64,000 bases of DNA, from assembly GCF_003402535.2 (NCBI RefSeq), contig NZ_AP025170.1, positions 2,976,001 to 3,040,000 on the forward strand, given 5' to 3'. Under the pieces are notes generated by a model that was not told where the DNA came from, searched no databases, and worked only from the letters and a program-made list of their open reading frames with translations. This DNA comes from Cupriavidus sp. P-10 (GTDB lineage Bacteria > Pseudomonadota > Gammaproteobacteria > Burkholderiales > Burkholderiaceae). The translations under genes were made by a program, and so were the position numbers. This document shows positions 1 to 8,718 of the stretch, piece after piece; the stretch's first letter is position 1; each line of letters opens with the position of its first letter.

Positions 1-219
1 GGCTTCGGCCAGTTCATCGAGAGCTTCTACCTGACGCCGCGGCTGGTGGGCGAGCGCATCGGGCTGCACCCGCTGGTGGTGATCTTCGCGCTGCTCGCCT
101 TCGGCCAGTTGTTCGGCTTCTTCGGCGTGCTGCTGGCGCTGCCGACCTGCGCCGTGCTGCTGGTCGGCGCGCGCCAGCTGCGCCGGGTTTACCTGGCCAG
201 CGACCTGTACCGAAAATAA
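1..219 (+). CDS. AI-2E family (PerM-like) permease, C-terminal fragment
   Basis: The reading frame is open from base 1 and ends at a TAA, giving the last 72 residues of a membrane protein. The fragment carries the family's C-terminal signature: a YLTPRLVGERIGLHP stretch followed by a glycine- and phenylalanine-rich hydrophobic hairpin (GQLFGFFGVLLALP). PerM/AI-2E proteins are polytopic inner-membrane exporters of about 350 residues whose substrates are mostly unproven. Their placement just before hda is common in proteobacteria and supports the call. Most of the gene lies outside the window, so the substrate cannot be judged. Confidence 0.85.
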   Translation, partial: GFGQFIESFYLTPRLVGERIGLHPLVVIFALLAFGQLFGFFGVLLALPTCAVLLVGARQLRRVYLASDLYRK

Positions 220-275
220 CGGTTGCCAATACGGCACCATTGCCCCGACGCCACCCCGCAAGTTAGCCATACGTC

Positions 276-986
276 ATGTCTTCGCGTCCAAACAAGCAAC
301 TGTCGCTCGAACTGGGCAGCCCGCCGCCTTCGACCTTCGAGAATTTCGTGGTGGCGTCCAACCGCGAGCCGGTGCAGCGCCTGCACGAACTACCCGCCGC
401 GGTCGCGCAGGAGCGCGCCACCGACCGGCTGGTCTACCTGTGGGGCGAGGTCGGCTGCGGCCGCACCCACCTGCTGCACGCGGTCTGCGAGGCCGCGCCG
501 CAGCATGGCATCCGCTCGCGCTACCTGAGCCCGCACCACCCGTTGTCCGACTTCCTGTTCGACCCCTGGTGCCAGCTCTACACCGTCGACGACGTCGAAC
601 TGCTGGACGAAGCGCGCCAGATCGCGGTGTTCTCCCTGTATAACGAGGTGCGCGCCCACGTGCGCACCGCGCTGGTGGTCGCCGGCGGCCTGGCTCCGCG
701 CGCCATGCCGGTACGCGAAGACCTGCGCACCCGCCTGGGCTGGGGCCTGGTGTACCAGGTCGCGCCGCTGTCCGATGACGACAAGAAAGCCGCAGTGCTG
801 CAAGCGGCACGCGAGCGCGGCCTGCAGCTGTCGCCCGAGATCACGCACTGGCTGGTCACGCGCCACTATCGCGACATGCCCAGCCTGATGGCGCTGCTCG
901 ACGCACTCGATACTTACTCGCTGGAACGCAAGCGGCCGGTCACGCTGCCGCTGCTGCGCGAGATGTTCGCTGAATTCCGGGATTAG
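276..986 (+). CDS. hda: DnaA regulatory inactivator Hda
   Basis: This 236-residue AAA+ protein works with the DNA-loaded sliding clamp to stimulate ATP hydrolysis by DnaA, which prevents re-initiation at oriC. Residues 8-13 (QLSLEL) form the clamp-binding motif expected at the N-terminus of Hda. A Walker A-like loop lies at 57-64 (GEVGCGRT, with Arg in place of the usual Lys), a Walker B-like segment (LYTVDDVE) at 101-108, and an arginine-finger-like REDLRTRL further on. It has no DNA-binding domain IV, which separates it from DnaA. The ATG at 276 is preferred because it places the clamp motif at the extreme N-terminus. The upstream permease and downstream HAD gene are its usual neighbours. 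Confidence 0.95.
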   Translation: MSSRPNKQLSLELGSPPPSTFENFVVASNREPVQRLHELPAAVAQERATDRLVYLWGEVGCGRTHLLHAVCEAAPQHGIRSRYLSPHHPLSDFLFDPWCQLYTVDDVELLDEARQIAVFSLYNEVRAHVRTALVVAGGLAPRAMPVREDLRTRLGWGLVYQVAPLSDDDKKAAVLQAARERGLQLSPEITHWLVTRHYRDMPSLMALLDALDTYSLERKRPVTLPLLREMFAEFRD

Positions 987-1049
987 GCGCCGGCAACTTG
1001 CCGACCTGTTCCCGGTCCCCCCTCCTGCCTTAAGGTAAAATCGCGCCCC

Positions 1050-1724
1050 ATGAATCTGGCACTCTTTGACCTCGACCACACCCTGATCCCGACCGACAGC
1101 GACCACGAATGGGGCCGCTTCCTGGTCCGCCTGGGCATCGTCGACGAGGAAATTTACCGGCAGAAGAACGACGAGTTCTACAACCACTACAAGGCGGGCA
1201 CGCTGGATATCCAGGCGTTCCTGCGCTTCGCGCTGGGGCCGCTGGCGGCCAACCCGCGCGACAAGCTCGACGCCATGCGCGCGCGCTTCATGCATGAAGT
1301 GATCGACCCGGTCATCACGCCGCAGGCGCGCGCGCTGGTCTACAAGCACATCGAGGCCGGCGACCTGTGCGCGGTGGTGACCGCCACCAACAGCTTCGTC
1401 ACGGCGCCGATCGCCGCCGCCTTCGGCATCAAGCACCTGATCGCGACCGAGCCCGCCACCATCGACGGCAAGCCGGAAAGCCAGTTCACCGGCGAGGTCT
1501 TCGGCGTGCCCAGCTTCCGCGAAGGCAAGATCACCCGCGTCGAAGCCTGGCTCAAGGCCCAGGGCGCGACCTGGGACAACTTCGAGACCACCACCTTCTA
1601 CAGCGACTCGGCCAACGACCTGCCCCTGCTGGAAAAGGTCTCCGAACCGATCGCCACCAACCCGGACGATCGCCTGCGCCACCACGCCGCCGCAGCCGGC
1701 TGGCGCATCATGGATCTGTTCTGA
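1050..1724 (+). CDS. HAD-IB family phosphatase (SerB-like)
   Basis: This 224-residue cytoplasmic hydrolase has the haloacid dehalogenase catalytic motifs. Motif I is DLDHT at residues 7-11 (nucleophile Asp7, acid/base Asp9), motif II is the VVTATNS strand in the middle, and the C-terminal motif is SDSANDLPLL with the Mg-binding acidic pair. The IB subgroup includes phosphoserine phosphatase and related small-molecule phosphatases. The natural substrate cannot be read from the sequence. A TAAAAT hexamer lies only 9 bases upstream of the ATG, so a transcript starting there would be almost leaderless. It is followed one base later by pcnB and probably shares its transcript. Confidence 0.88.
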   Translation: MNLALFDLDHTLIPTDSDHEWGRFLVRLGIVDEEIYRQKNDEFYNHYKAGTLDIQAFLRFALGPLAANPRDKLDAMRARFMHEVIDPVITPQARALVYKHIEAGDLCAVVTATNSFVTAPIAAAFGIKHLIATEPATIDGKPESQFTGEVFGVPSFREGKITRVEAWLKAQGATWDNFETTTFYSDSANDLPLLEKVSEPIATNPDDRLRHHAAAAGWRIMDLF

Positions 1725-1725
1725 C

Positions 1726-3267
1726 GTGATCAAGAAGCTCATCACCCGGCTCCTGGGCAAACCCGGCCCCAAGCAGCGCCGCACCGGCCGCGCCCATACG
1801 CCGCGCATCGTCAACGTGGACGAACACCAGATCGACCCCACGCTGCTGTCGCGCAATGCCGTCAAGGTCACTTCCACGCTGCAGCAGGCCGGCTACCAGG
1901 CCTTTATCGTCGGTGGCGCCGTGCGCGACCTGCTGCTGGGCATCAAGCCCAAGGATTTCGACGTCGCGACCAACGCCACGCCCGAGCAGGTGCAGTCGCT
2001 GTTCCGCCGCTCGCGCATCATCGGCCGCCGCTTCCAGATCGTGCACGTGACCTTCTACGGCGGGCGCGAGCAAGAAATCATCGAGGTCTCGACCTTCCGC
2101 GCGCTGGTCGACGCCATCGCCAGCGAAACCCTGCCCGAAGGCCGCCGCCTGAAGCGCGCCGAGCTCGACAGCAAGACCCATGCGATCGACGCCTCGGGCC
2201 GCGTGCTGCGCGACAACGTGTGGGGCTCGCAGGCCGAAGACGCGGAACGCCGCGACTTCACCATCAACGCGATGTACTACGACCCGGCCGCGCAGACCGT
2301 GCATGACTACCATCACGGCATGGAAGACATCCGCGCGCGCACGCTGCGCATGATCGGCGACCCGGCCACGCGCTACCGCGAAGACCCGGTGCGGATGCTG
2401 CGCGTGGTGCGCTTCGCCGCCAAGACCAGCTTCGATATCGACGAGGCCACGCGCCACCCGGTCGCCGGCCTGGCCGAGCTGATCCACAACGTGCCGAGCG
2501 CGCGCCTGTTCGACGAGATGCTCAAGCTGCTGATGTCCGGCCACGCCTGGGCCTCGCTGCAGGAGTTGCGCAAGGCGGGCCTGCACAAGGGCCTGCTGCC
2601 GCTGCTGGACGTGGCGCTGGAGCAGCCCATGGGCCAGCGCTTCGTGCAGCTGGCGCTGGACAACACGGACCGCCGCGTGCAGGCCGGCAAGCCGGTTTCG
2701 CCCGGCTTCCTGTTCGCCGCGCTGCTGTGGCACCACGTGCTGCAGCGCTGGAACCAGCTGCGCGAGGAAGGCGAGCACGCCATCGCCGCGCTCAACAGCG
2801 CCATGGATTCGGTGCTGGAAAAGCAGACCGGCCAGCTCGCGATCCAGCGCCGCTTCGTCACCGACATGCGCGATATCTGGGGCATGCAGCCGCGCTTCGA
2901 GAAGCGTGTCGGCCGCATGCCGTTCCGCCTGCTGGAGTCGCCGCGCTTCCGCGCCGGCTACGATTTCCTGCATCTGCGCTGCCAGTCCGGCGAGCTGCCG
3001 GAAGAGCTGGCAGCCTGGTGGCAGGATTTCCAGAACGCCGAGCCGCATGAGCGCGAAGACCTGATCGACGCCGTGCGCGGTGCGCGGGGCCAGGGTGGCG
3101 GCCAGGGGGGCGGCCAGGGCAGTGGCCAGGGTGCGGAAGGCGAAGGCCCGGCGCGCAAGAAGCGCCGCCGACGCAGTCCGCGGAAATCGGATAAAGTTTC
3201 TTCCCGGAGCGACTCGGACGCGGGCCAGGCAGCACATGCCGGCCCCGGCCAGCCGGAGGAAACGTAA
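1726..3267 (+). CDS. pcnB: Poly(A) polymerase I
   Basis: This 513-residue enzyme adds 3' poly(A) tails that promote RNA decay. The nucleotidyltransferase head shows GGAVRDLLLG at residues 63-72 and the metal-binding DFD at 77-79, followed by RNA- and tRNA-type fold segments (RRDFTINAMYY, RYREDPVRMLR). The start is a GTG one base after the upstream stop codon, which suggests translational coupling. The C-terminus (about 450-513) is a low-complexity tail of Gly-Gln repeats followed by a basic run and a Ser/Lys-rich end. It is longer than the E. coli tail and probably binds RNA, which is an inference. The stop codon abuts the folK ATG. Confidence 0.95.
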   Translation: MIKKLITRLLGKPGPKQRRTGRAHTPRIVNVDEHQIDPTLLSRNAVKVTSTLQQAGYQAFIVGGAVRDLLLGIKPKDFDVATNATPEQVQSLFRRSRIIGRRFQIVHVTFYGGREQEIIEVSTFRALVDAIASETLPEGRRLKRAELDSKTHAIDASGRVLRDNVWGSQAEDAERRDFTINAMYYDPAAQTVHDYHHGMEDIRARTLRMIGDPATRYREDPVRMLRVVRFAAKTSFDIDEATRHPVAGLAELIHNVPSARLFDEMLKLLMSGHAWASLQELRKAGLHKGLLPLLDVALEQPMGQRFVQLALDNTDRRVQAGKPVSPGFLFAALLWHHVLQRWNQLREEGEHAIAALNSAMDSVLEKQTGQLAIQRRFVTDMRDIWGMQPRFEKRVGRMPFRLLESPRFRAGYDFLHLRCQSGELPEELAAWWQDFQNAEPHEREDLIDAVRGARGQGGGQGGGQGSGQGAEGEGPARKKRRRRSPRKSDKVSSRSDSDAGQAAHAGPGQPEET

Positions 3268-3795
3268 ATGACTCTCGCCTTCATCGGCATCGGCGCAAAT
3301 CTTGGCGATGCCCGCCAGGCCATCAAGGACGCCATCGTGTGCCTGGCCCAGCAGGTCGGCATCACGGTGCTGGCGCGTTCCTCGCTCTATCGCACCGCGC
3401 CTGTCGATGCCGGCGGCGACGACTACTACAACGCGGTGGTCAAGGTGCAGACCTCGTTCACCGCGCCGCAGCTGCTGCGCATCTGCCACCACATCGAGGA
3501 CCAGTTCGGCCGCGAGCGCCCGTTCCGCAACGCGCCGCGCACGCTCGACCTGGACCTGCTTGTGTTCGGCAACGAACAATACGACGACGAGCACCTGACC
3601 GTGCCGCACCCGCGCGTCACCGAGCGCGCCTTCACGCTGGTGCCGCTGGTGGAACTGGACGCCGAGCTGTCGATCCCCGGGCGCGGCCGTGCCGCCGACT
3701 TCCTCGCCGACGTGGCGTCCCAGCGCATCGAGAAAGTCTCCACCTGCAAGTGCCTGCGCCTGCAGGCCGAGGGCGGGGCCGGCCGTACCGGCTGA
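3268..3795 (+). CDS. folK: 2-amino-4-hydroxy-6-hydroxymethyldihydropteridine pyrophosphokinase
   Basis: This 175-residue HPPK transfers pyrophosphate from ATP to hydroxymethyldihydropterin in folate synthesis. The N-terminal FIGIGANLGD (residues 4-13) and the family signature RNAPRTLDLDLLVFG near residues 87-101 are both clear, the latter with the metal-binding Asp-Leu-Asp. The ATG directly follows the TAA of pcnB, so the pair is almost certainly co-transcribed; pcnB-folK is a conserved pairing in proteobacteria. The length is normal for the family. Confidence 0.95.
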   Translation: MTLAFIGIGANLGDARQAIKDAIVCLAQQVGITVLARSSLYRTAPVDAGGDDYYNAVVKVQTSFTAPQLLRICHHIEDQFGRERPFRNAPRTLDLDLLVFGNEQYDDEHLTVPHPRVTERAFTLVPLVELDAELSIPGRGRAADFLADVASQRIEKVSTCKCLRLQAEGGAGRTG

Positions 3796-3824
3796 GGCCA
3801 CCCAGGCCATCCGCGCGAAGCGCC

Positions 3825-4466
3825 ATGCTCGACCACCTGCGCCGCATCGTCGTCGAAGGCCCCGTCGGATCGGGAAAGACCTCGCTGGCCCAGCGCCTGG
3901 CGCGCACGCTGCAGGCGCAAGAGTTGCCTGACTGCGCGCGCCGCAGCCCCTTCCTGGAACCGTTCTACCGCGATCCCGCGCGCCACGCGCTGGCGATGCA
4001 GCTGTGGTGCCTGACCCAGCGCGCCGTGCAACTGCAGCAATGGCAGGCCGCGCTGCTGGCCGGCCAGCGCATGGTGAGCAATTTCCTGATGGCCAAGGAC
4101 CGCCTGCACGCCTCGCTGACGCTCGCGCCGGACGAACTGGCGCTGTACGACGCCATTGCCGCGCGCTTCAGCCTGCCGCCACAGCGGGTCGACCTGGTCA
4201 TCGTGCTGCAGGCCACGCCATCGCTGCTGCGCGAGCGCATCGTGCGCCGCGGCGAGCCGGGCGAGGCCGGTATCGACGAACACTACCTGCAGCGGCTGGC
4301 CGACGCCTACGGCGAACTGTTCCACCGCTACGACGAGGCCCCGGTGCTGGTCGTCGATACCGCCCACTTCAATCCGGTGGACAACGAGGACGATTTCCGT
4401 ACACTACTGTCGCGCATTGAAAGCATGCGCGGCCGCAAGGCCTTTCTCAATCTCGCTGCGCCCTGA
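3825..4466 (+). CDS. Deoxynucleoside kinase family protein
   Basis: The predicted protein has 213 residues with a P-loop GPVGSGKT at 12-19, an acidic LEPFY segment, a basic DRLHASLTL stretch and an arginine-rich lid (RERIVRRGEPGEAG). This is the architecture of dNK-type kinases, which phosphorylate deoxyguanosine, deoxyadenosine or deoxycytidine with ATP for nucleotide salvage. The frame stays open far upstream, but that part overlaps folK. The ATG at 3825 places the P-loop at the usual distance and follows the folK stop by 29 bases. Its position between folK and panB is typical of Cupriavidus and Ralstonia. Substrate preference is not evident. Confidence 0.85.
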   Translation: MLDHLRRIVVEGPVGSGKTSLAQRLARTLQAQELPDCARRSPFLEPFYRDPARHALAMQLWCLTQRAVQLQQWQAALLAGQRMVSNFLMAKDRLHASLTLAPDELALYDAIAARFSLPPQRVDLVIVLQATPSLLRERIVRRGEPGEAGIDEHYLQRLADAYGELFHRYDEAPVLVVDTAHFNPVDNEDDFRTLLSRIESMRGRKAFLNLAAP

Positions 4467-4572
4467 CAGGCCCCGCCTGCCAGCCACAACACAATAACGA
4501 CGGCAGCCGTTGCCCTGCGTGGTATCGCGGGTGGTCTAGCGGCACAACCCGCCGTCACCTTCGGGCACTGCC

Positions 4573-5394
4573 ATGAGTTACCTCCTCGACCCCTCCCGCA
4601 AGACCATCACGATCCCCAAATTGCAGGCGATGCGCGACGCCGGCGAGAAAATCGCCATGCTGACCGCCTACGACTCCAGCTTCGCGGCGCTGCTCGATTA
4701 CTGCGGCGTCGAGATGATCCTGGTCGGCGATTCGCTGGGCAATGTGATGCAGGGCCAGCAGACCACGCTGCCGGTCACGCTGGAACAGATGGCCTACCAC
4801 ACCGAATGCGTGGCGCGCGGCAACCAGACCGCCATGCTGGTGACCGACCTGCCGTTCGGCACCTACCCGACGCCGGAGACCGCATTCGCCAGCGCCGTCA
4901 CGCTGATGAAGGCCGGCGCGCAGATGGTCAAGCTCGAAGGCGGCGACTGGCTCGCGCCCATCGTCAAGTTCCTGGTCGAGCGCAGCATCCCGGTGTGCGC
5001 GCATATCGGCCTGACGCCGCAGTCGGTGCATGCACTGGGCGGCTTCAAGGTGCAGGGCAAGACCGACGCGGGCGCCGCGCAGCTCAAGCGCGACGCGCTG
5101 GCGCTGCAGGAAGCGGGCGCGCAGGTGGTGCTGATGGAAGCGGTGCCGGCCAAGCTCGCCGGCGAGATCACGCAGCTGCTGAAGGTGCCGACCATCGGCA
5201 TCGGCGCCGGCGTCGACTGCACCGGCCAGGTGCTGGTGCTGCAGGACATGATCAACGTCTACCCCGGCCGCAAGGCCAAGTTCGTGCGCAACTTCATGGA
5301 AGGCCAGACCTCGATCGAAGGCGCCGTGCGTGCCTACGTGGCCGCGGTCAAGGACGGCAGTTTCCCCGCTCCCGAGCACACCTTCTCCGCCTGA
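4573..5394 (+). CDS. panB: 3-methyl-2-oxobutanoate hydroxymethyltransferase
   Basis: This 273-residue TIM-barrel enzyme converts alpha-ketoisovalerate and methylenetetrahydrofolate to ketopantoate, the first committed step of pantothenate and CoA synthesis. Visible signatures are [14 protein letters not shown] (29-42), VGDSLGNV (51-58, with the Mg-ligand Asp53) and the C-terminal IGIGAG loop. The length is normal for the family. It lies 106 bases after the kinase gene, so it may have its own promoter. No panC or panD is present in the window. Confidence 0.96.
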   Translation: MSYLLDPSRKTITIPKLQAMRDAGEKIAMLTAYDSSFAALLDYCGVEMILVGDSLGNVMQGQQTTLPVTLEQMAYHTECVARGNQTAMLVTDLPFGTYPTPETAFASAVTLMKAGAQMVKLEGGDWLAPIVKFLVERSIPVCAHIGLTPQSVHALGGFKVQGKTDAGAAQLKRDALALQEAGAQVVLMEAVPAKLAGEITQLLKVPTIGIGAGVDCTGQVLVLQDMINVYPGRKAKFVRNFMEGQTSIEGAVRAYVAAVKDGSFPAPEHTFSA

Positions 5395-5398
5395 CCCG

Positions 5399-6097
5399 GT
5401 GGAGATCGCTGCCGCCACCGCCGCCGCATTCCGCCTGCTCGGCAGCGGCGACGCGGGGCTGTGGTTCATCGTCTGGACCTCGCTGGCCATCGCGGTGCTG
5501 GGGCTGGCGATCGCCACCGTGCCCGCCATCGCCGCCGCCTGGCTGATCGCCACGCGGCAGTTCCCCGGGCGGCGCGCGGTGGTGGTGGTGGCGCAGGCCT
5601 TCCTCTCGTTCCCGACCGTGCTGGTCGGGCTGATCCTTTACCTCTTGCTGACGCGCCAGGGCCCGCTGGGCGGCCTGCACCTGCTGTTCACGCCGTCGGG
5701 CATGGTGCTGGGGCAGGCGGTGATCGGCTTCCCGGTGGTGCTGGCGTTTGCGCTGTCGACGCTGCAGGGCGCCGATGTGCGCCTGCGCGAGACCGCGTGG
5801 GTGCTGGGCGCCGGGCGCTGGCGCACCTTTTTCACGGTGCTGCGCGAGCTGCGCTTCGGGCTGATGGCTGCGGTGGTGGCGGGCTTCGGCCGCGTGATTG
5901 CCGAGGTCGGCTCGGCGCTGATGATCGGCGGCAATATCGAAGGCTCGACCCGCACCATCACCACCGCGATCGCGCTGGAAACCAGCAAGGGCGAATTCGC
6001 GCAGGGCATTGCGCTGGGCATCGTGCTGGTGGCGCTGGCGCTGCTGGTCAATATCGGCATGGCGTGGCTGCAGGGTGCGGGAGGGTTCCGGCGATGA
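5399..6097 (+). CDS. tupB: ABC transporter permease, tungstate (TupB) type
   Basis: The predicted 232-residue inner-membrane protein has about five hydrophobic segments and the permease loop AEVGSALMIGGNIEGSTRT, which contacts the ATPase and is characteristic of the TupB/WtpB/ModB group. The frame is open into the end of panB. I chose the GTG at 5399 because it follows the panB stop by four bases; the ATG at 5330 would overlap panB by 65 bases. The stop overlaps the next ATG (ATGA), so the permease and ATPase are translationally coupled. Tungstate is the most likely substrate from the permease sequence, but related oxyanions cannot be excluded. Confidence 0.8.
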   Translation: MEIAAATAAAFRLLGSGDAGLWFIVWTSLAIAVLGLAIATVPAIAAAWLIATRQFPGRRAVVVVAQAFLSFPTVLVGLILYLLLTRQGPLGGLHLLFTPSGMVLGQAVIGFPVVLAFALSTLQGADVRLRETAWVLGAGRWRTFFTVLRELRFGLMAAVVAGFGRVIAEVGSALMIGGNIEGSTRTITTAIALETSKGEFAQGIALGIVLVALALLVNIGMAWLQGAGGFRR

Positions 6098-6792
6098 CAG
6101 CCTTATCCCAACCACCGGCATCCGCCTTGCTGACCGTGCGCGGGCTGGCCCGCACCATCGGCCTGCGCCGCCTGTTTGCCATCGACATGCTGGTGATCCC
6201 GCGCGCCGCCGCGATCGTGCTGACTGGCATGAATGGCGCCGGCAAGACCACGATGCTGCGCATGCTGGCCGGGCTGGAGCGCGCGCCGGGCGCCACCGTG
6301 CAATGGACCGATGCCAACGGCCAGCCCCACAGCGCGCCACTCGATCCGCTGCCGCCAGCGGTGCGCCAGCGCATTGCCTATCTGCACCAGCATCCCTACC
6401 TGTTCCGCACCTCGGTCAGGGCGAACATCGCCTACGGCCTGCATGCGCGCCGCCTGCCGCACGACGAGATCGCACGGCGCGTTGGCGAGGCGCTGGGCTG
6501 GGCCGGTGTGTCGCACCTGCAGGACACCGCGCCCGAGCACCTGTCGGGCGGCGAGATCCAGCGCGTGGCGCTGGCACGCGCCAAGGTGCTGGAGCCTGAA
6601 CTGCTGTTGCTCGACGAGCCGACCTCAAGCCTGGACGGCCATGCGCGCGAGCAGGTGATTGCGCTGGTCGGCGATTTGGCCGCGGAAGGCCGCACCGTGA
6701 TCATGATCTGCCACGACCGCGAGCTGATCAACCTGCCGGGCGTGGTGCGCTGGAAGCTGGGCGACGGCGTGCTGGACACGCATCACCCGTAG
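6094..6792 (+). CDS. tupC: ABC transporter ATP-binding protein, tungstate (TupC) type
   Basis: This 232-residue cytoplasmic ATPase has Walker A GMNGAGKTT at 45-53, a Q-loop region (AYLHQHPYLF), the ABC signature HLSGGEIQR, Walker B LLLLDEPTSSLD and the switch histidine in MICHDRE. It overlaps the permease by four bases and must form a transporter with it. No periplasmic binding protein gene (tupA) is next to the pair on either side; the next gene is convergent. The binding protein must therefore be encoded elsewhere, or the pair borrows another one. Confidence 0.85.
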   Translation: MTALSQPPASALLTVRGLARTIGLRRLFAIDMLVIPRAAAIVLTGMNGAGKTTMLRMLAGLERAPGATVQWTDANGQPHSAPLDPLPPAVRQRIAYLHQHPYLFRTSVRANIAYGLHARRLPHDEIARRVGEALGWAGVSHLQDTAPEHLSGGEIQRVALARAKVLEPELLLLDEPTSSLDGHAREQVIALVGDLAAEGRTVIMICHDRELINLPGVVRWKLGDGVLDTHHP

Positions 6793-6795
6793 TCG

Positions 6796-8718
6796 TCAGG
6801 CAAGCGTTGCCGGCATCGCGCCGCGCAGTGCATTGGCTACCACGACCGCGTCGGCACGCGCCAGCATGGCTCGCGTGATGACGCCCTCCTCCACCGCTTC
6901 GCCGGGCGCGCCCAGCGCTGCCCCGCCCTGTTCCAGCACCACCGCGCGCATCACGCCGGGCAGGATGTCGGCCGACAGCGGCGGCGTCAGCCAGCGGCCA
7001 TCGACGCGGACGAAGACCGAGCTGCGCCCGCCTTCCAGCAGCTCGTCGCGGGTATTGAAGAACAGGCGGTCGAAGCCGCCGGCCCGCTCGGCGGCCTGCC
7101 AGCCGGCGTCGAAGACCGCGCGGGCGCTGGTCTTGTGGCGGCGCAGCGGATCGGCATCGGGCAGCGGCTGCGGCGCCAGGTCGACCGTGACCGGCCCGGG
7201 CAGCGGCACTACTGCCCCGCTGGCGAAGGCAAGCGTGCCGGCCTTGTCCAGCGCCACCCGCAGGCGCCAGGTGCCGGCGCCAAGCTGCGCGGCCCGCGCG
7301 GCCACCTCCGCCTGCGCGGCCCCGGCGTCGAAGGCAAACCCGAACGCACGGGCCGAGGCCCCAAGGCGCGCCAGGTGGCGGTCCGCGTGCAGGCATTCGC
7401 CGTCCTGCACGCGCATGGTCTCGAACAGGGTAAAGCCGGGATCGAGCCGCGTCAGGAAGCGCGCCTTCCAGCCGCATTCCGCGAATTCCCCGGCGGCCAC
7501 GCTGTCGTGGACGATGCCGCCGCCGACGCCCATTTCGCCGGGACGCAACCCGCTGGCCGCTGGCGGCGCCAGCACCAGCGTGCGGATCGCCACGGACAGT
7601 GCAAACGGCCCCATGGCGGCACCGGCTTGCGGGGCATCGATCCAGCCGATCGCGCCGGTGTACAGGCCGCGCGGCGTGCCTTCCAGCTCGGCGATGATTT
7701 CCATGGTGCGGCGCTTGGGTGCGCCGGTGATCGAGCCGCACGGGAACAGCGCCGCCATCAATGCACCGAAAGCGGTCCCGGCACGCGCCGTGGCAGTGAC
7801 CGTGGAGGTCATCTGCAGCACCGCGCCGAACGGCTGCACGGCAAAGCGCTCGGGCACCGCCACGCTGCCCGGCTGCGCGATGCGGCCCAGGTCGTTGCGC
7901 AGCAGGTCGACGATCATCACGTTCTCGGCGCGGTTCTTGGCATCGGCGGCCAGAGCCGCCGCAGCCTGCGCGTCGCGCTGCGCATCCCCCGAGCGCGGCG
8001 CGGTACCCTTCATCGGACGCGTCAGCAGGTGCCCGCCGCCGTCGTGGCGCACGAACAGCTCAGGCGACAGCGACAGCACCCAGCCATCGCCCGGCAGCCG
8101 CGCCAGCGTGCCATAGGGCACCGGCTGGGCGGCGCGCAGCGCCGCGTACAGCGCTACCGGGTCGCCAAAGGCCTCAAAACGCAGGCGCTGGGTGTAGTTG
8201 ACCTGGTAGGTGTCGCCGGCTTCGATCCACCGGTGGATGCGGGCGATGGCGTCGTCGAAGGCTTCGCGCGGGGTGTCGGAGGCGACGCCCATCAGGCCGG
8301 CCGGCGCTGGCGTGGCGTTGGCCTGGAGCCAGTCAGCCACGCCAGCGCCGTCGAGGCGGCGCAGTTGGCGGAACCAGAGCAGTCGCAGCGCGCCGTCGTG
8401 GTACGGCATCGTACCGCCGGTGTGAACCGGGGCGTCGACCAGCGCGCCGCCGAACTCATAGGGGGCGAACAGCGTGGCGTGCCAGCCCTGGCGCCAGCCG
8501 TCGGCAAGCATCGCGTCGAGCCGGGCGGTATCGCTGCCGGCGGACAGCACGTCTTCGCGGAGGAAGCCGGTGTAGAGGCGCGATGCTGACTGCGCCGCCG
8601 GGGCGGTGGCGTCATCGAGAAGGACGAAGACCTCTCCTTCCGCTGAGGGCGTGCTCCCCTCTCCCGCGTGCGGGTGAGGGGCCGGGGGAGAGGGCGGGGG
8701 CTGGATGCTTGCTACCAC
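6796..8718 (-). CDS. pabBC: Aminodeoxychorismate synthase component I fused to aminodeoxychorismate lyase
   Basis: This 640-residue bifunctional protein covers two steps from chorismate to p-aminobenzoate for folate synthesis. The N-terminal two thirds is a chorismate-binding domain with GDTYQVNYTQRL, the PabB-specific PMKGT motif (Lys, where anthranilate synthase has Ala), the acidic VMIVDLLRNDLGR helix and GSITGAPK. Residues from about 385 on are a class IV PLP aminotransferase-like domain with FTLFETMR, a candidate PLP lysine in HKTSARAVFD, and RDELLEGGRSSVFV. The frame's first 30 or so residues run through a palindromic repeat (8656-8681) and look unlike protein, so the true start may lie further in, near the VFVLLDD segment. 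The partner PabA glutaminase is not adjacent. Confidence 0.92.
   Translation of the reverse strand: MVASIQPPPSPPAPHPHAGEGSTPSAEGEVFVLLDDATAPAAQSASRLYTGFLREDVLSAGSDTARLDAMLADGWRQGWHATLFAPYEFGGALVDAPVHTGGTMPYHDGALRLLWFRQLRRLDGAGVADWLQANATPAPAGLMGVASDTPREAFDDAIARIHRWIEAGDTYQVNYTQRLRFEAFGDPVALYAALRAAQPVPYGTLARLPGDGWVLSLSPELFVRHDGGGHLLTRPMKGTAPRSGDAQRDAQAAAALAADAKNRAENVMIVDLLRNDLGRIAQPGSVAVPERFAVQPFGAVLQMTSTVTATARAGTAFGALMAALFPCGSITGAPKRRTMEIIAELEGTPRGLYTGAIGWIDAPQAGAAMGPFALSVAIRTLVLAPPAASGLRPGEMGVGGGIVHDSVAAGEFAECGWKARFLTRLDPGFTLFETMRVQDGECLHADRHLARLGASARAFGFAFDAGAAQAEVAARAAQLGAGTWRLRVALDKAGTLAFASGAVVPLPGPVTVDLAPQPLPDADPLRRHKTSARAVFDAGWQAAERAGGFDRLFFNTRDELLEGGRSSVFVRVDGRWLTPPLSADILPGVMRAVVLEQGGAALGAPGEAVEEGVITRAMLARADAVVVANALRGAMPATLA
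8656..8681. repeat. REP-like palindrome, copy 1 (CTCCCGC-GT-GCGGG core)
   Basis: Two 12-base arms, CCCCTCTCCCGC and GCGGGTGAGGGG, flank a 2-base loop with one imperfect pairing. A related GGGGGAGAGGGCGGGGG tract follows at once. The same core recurs at 21286-21311 and 55094-55111. This copy lies inside the predicted N-terminus of pabBC. Confidence 0.75.

Noticed and set aside
1708..3810. A 700-codon minus-strand frame opposite pcnB and folK
   Set aside because: Antisense shadow; both plus-strand genes carry complete catalytic motifs.
4467..4572. Possible tRNA-like sequence before panB (GGTGGTCTAGCGG)
   Set aside because: No cloverleaf can be formed and there is no T-loop or acceptor stem.
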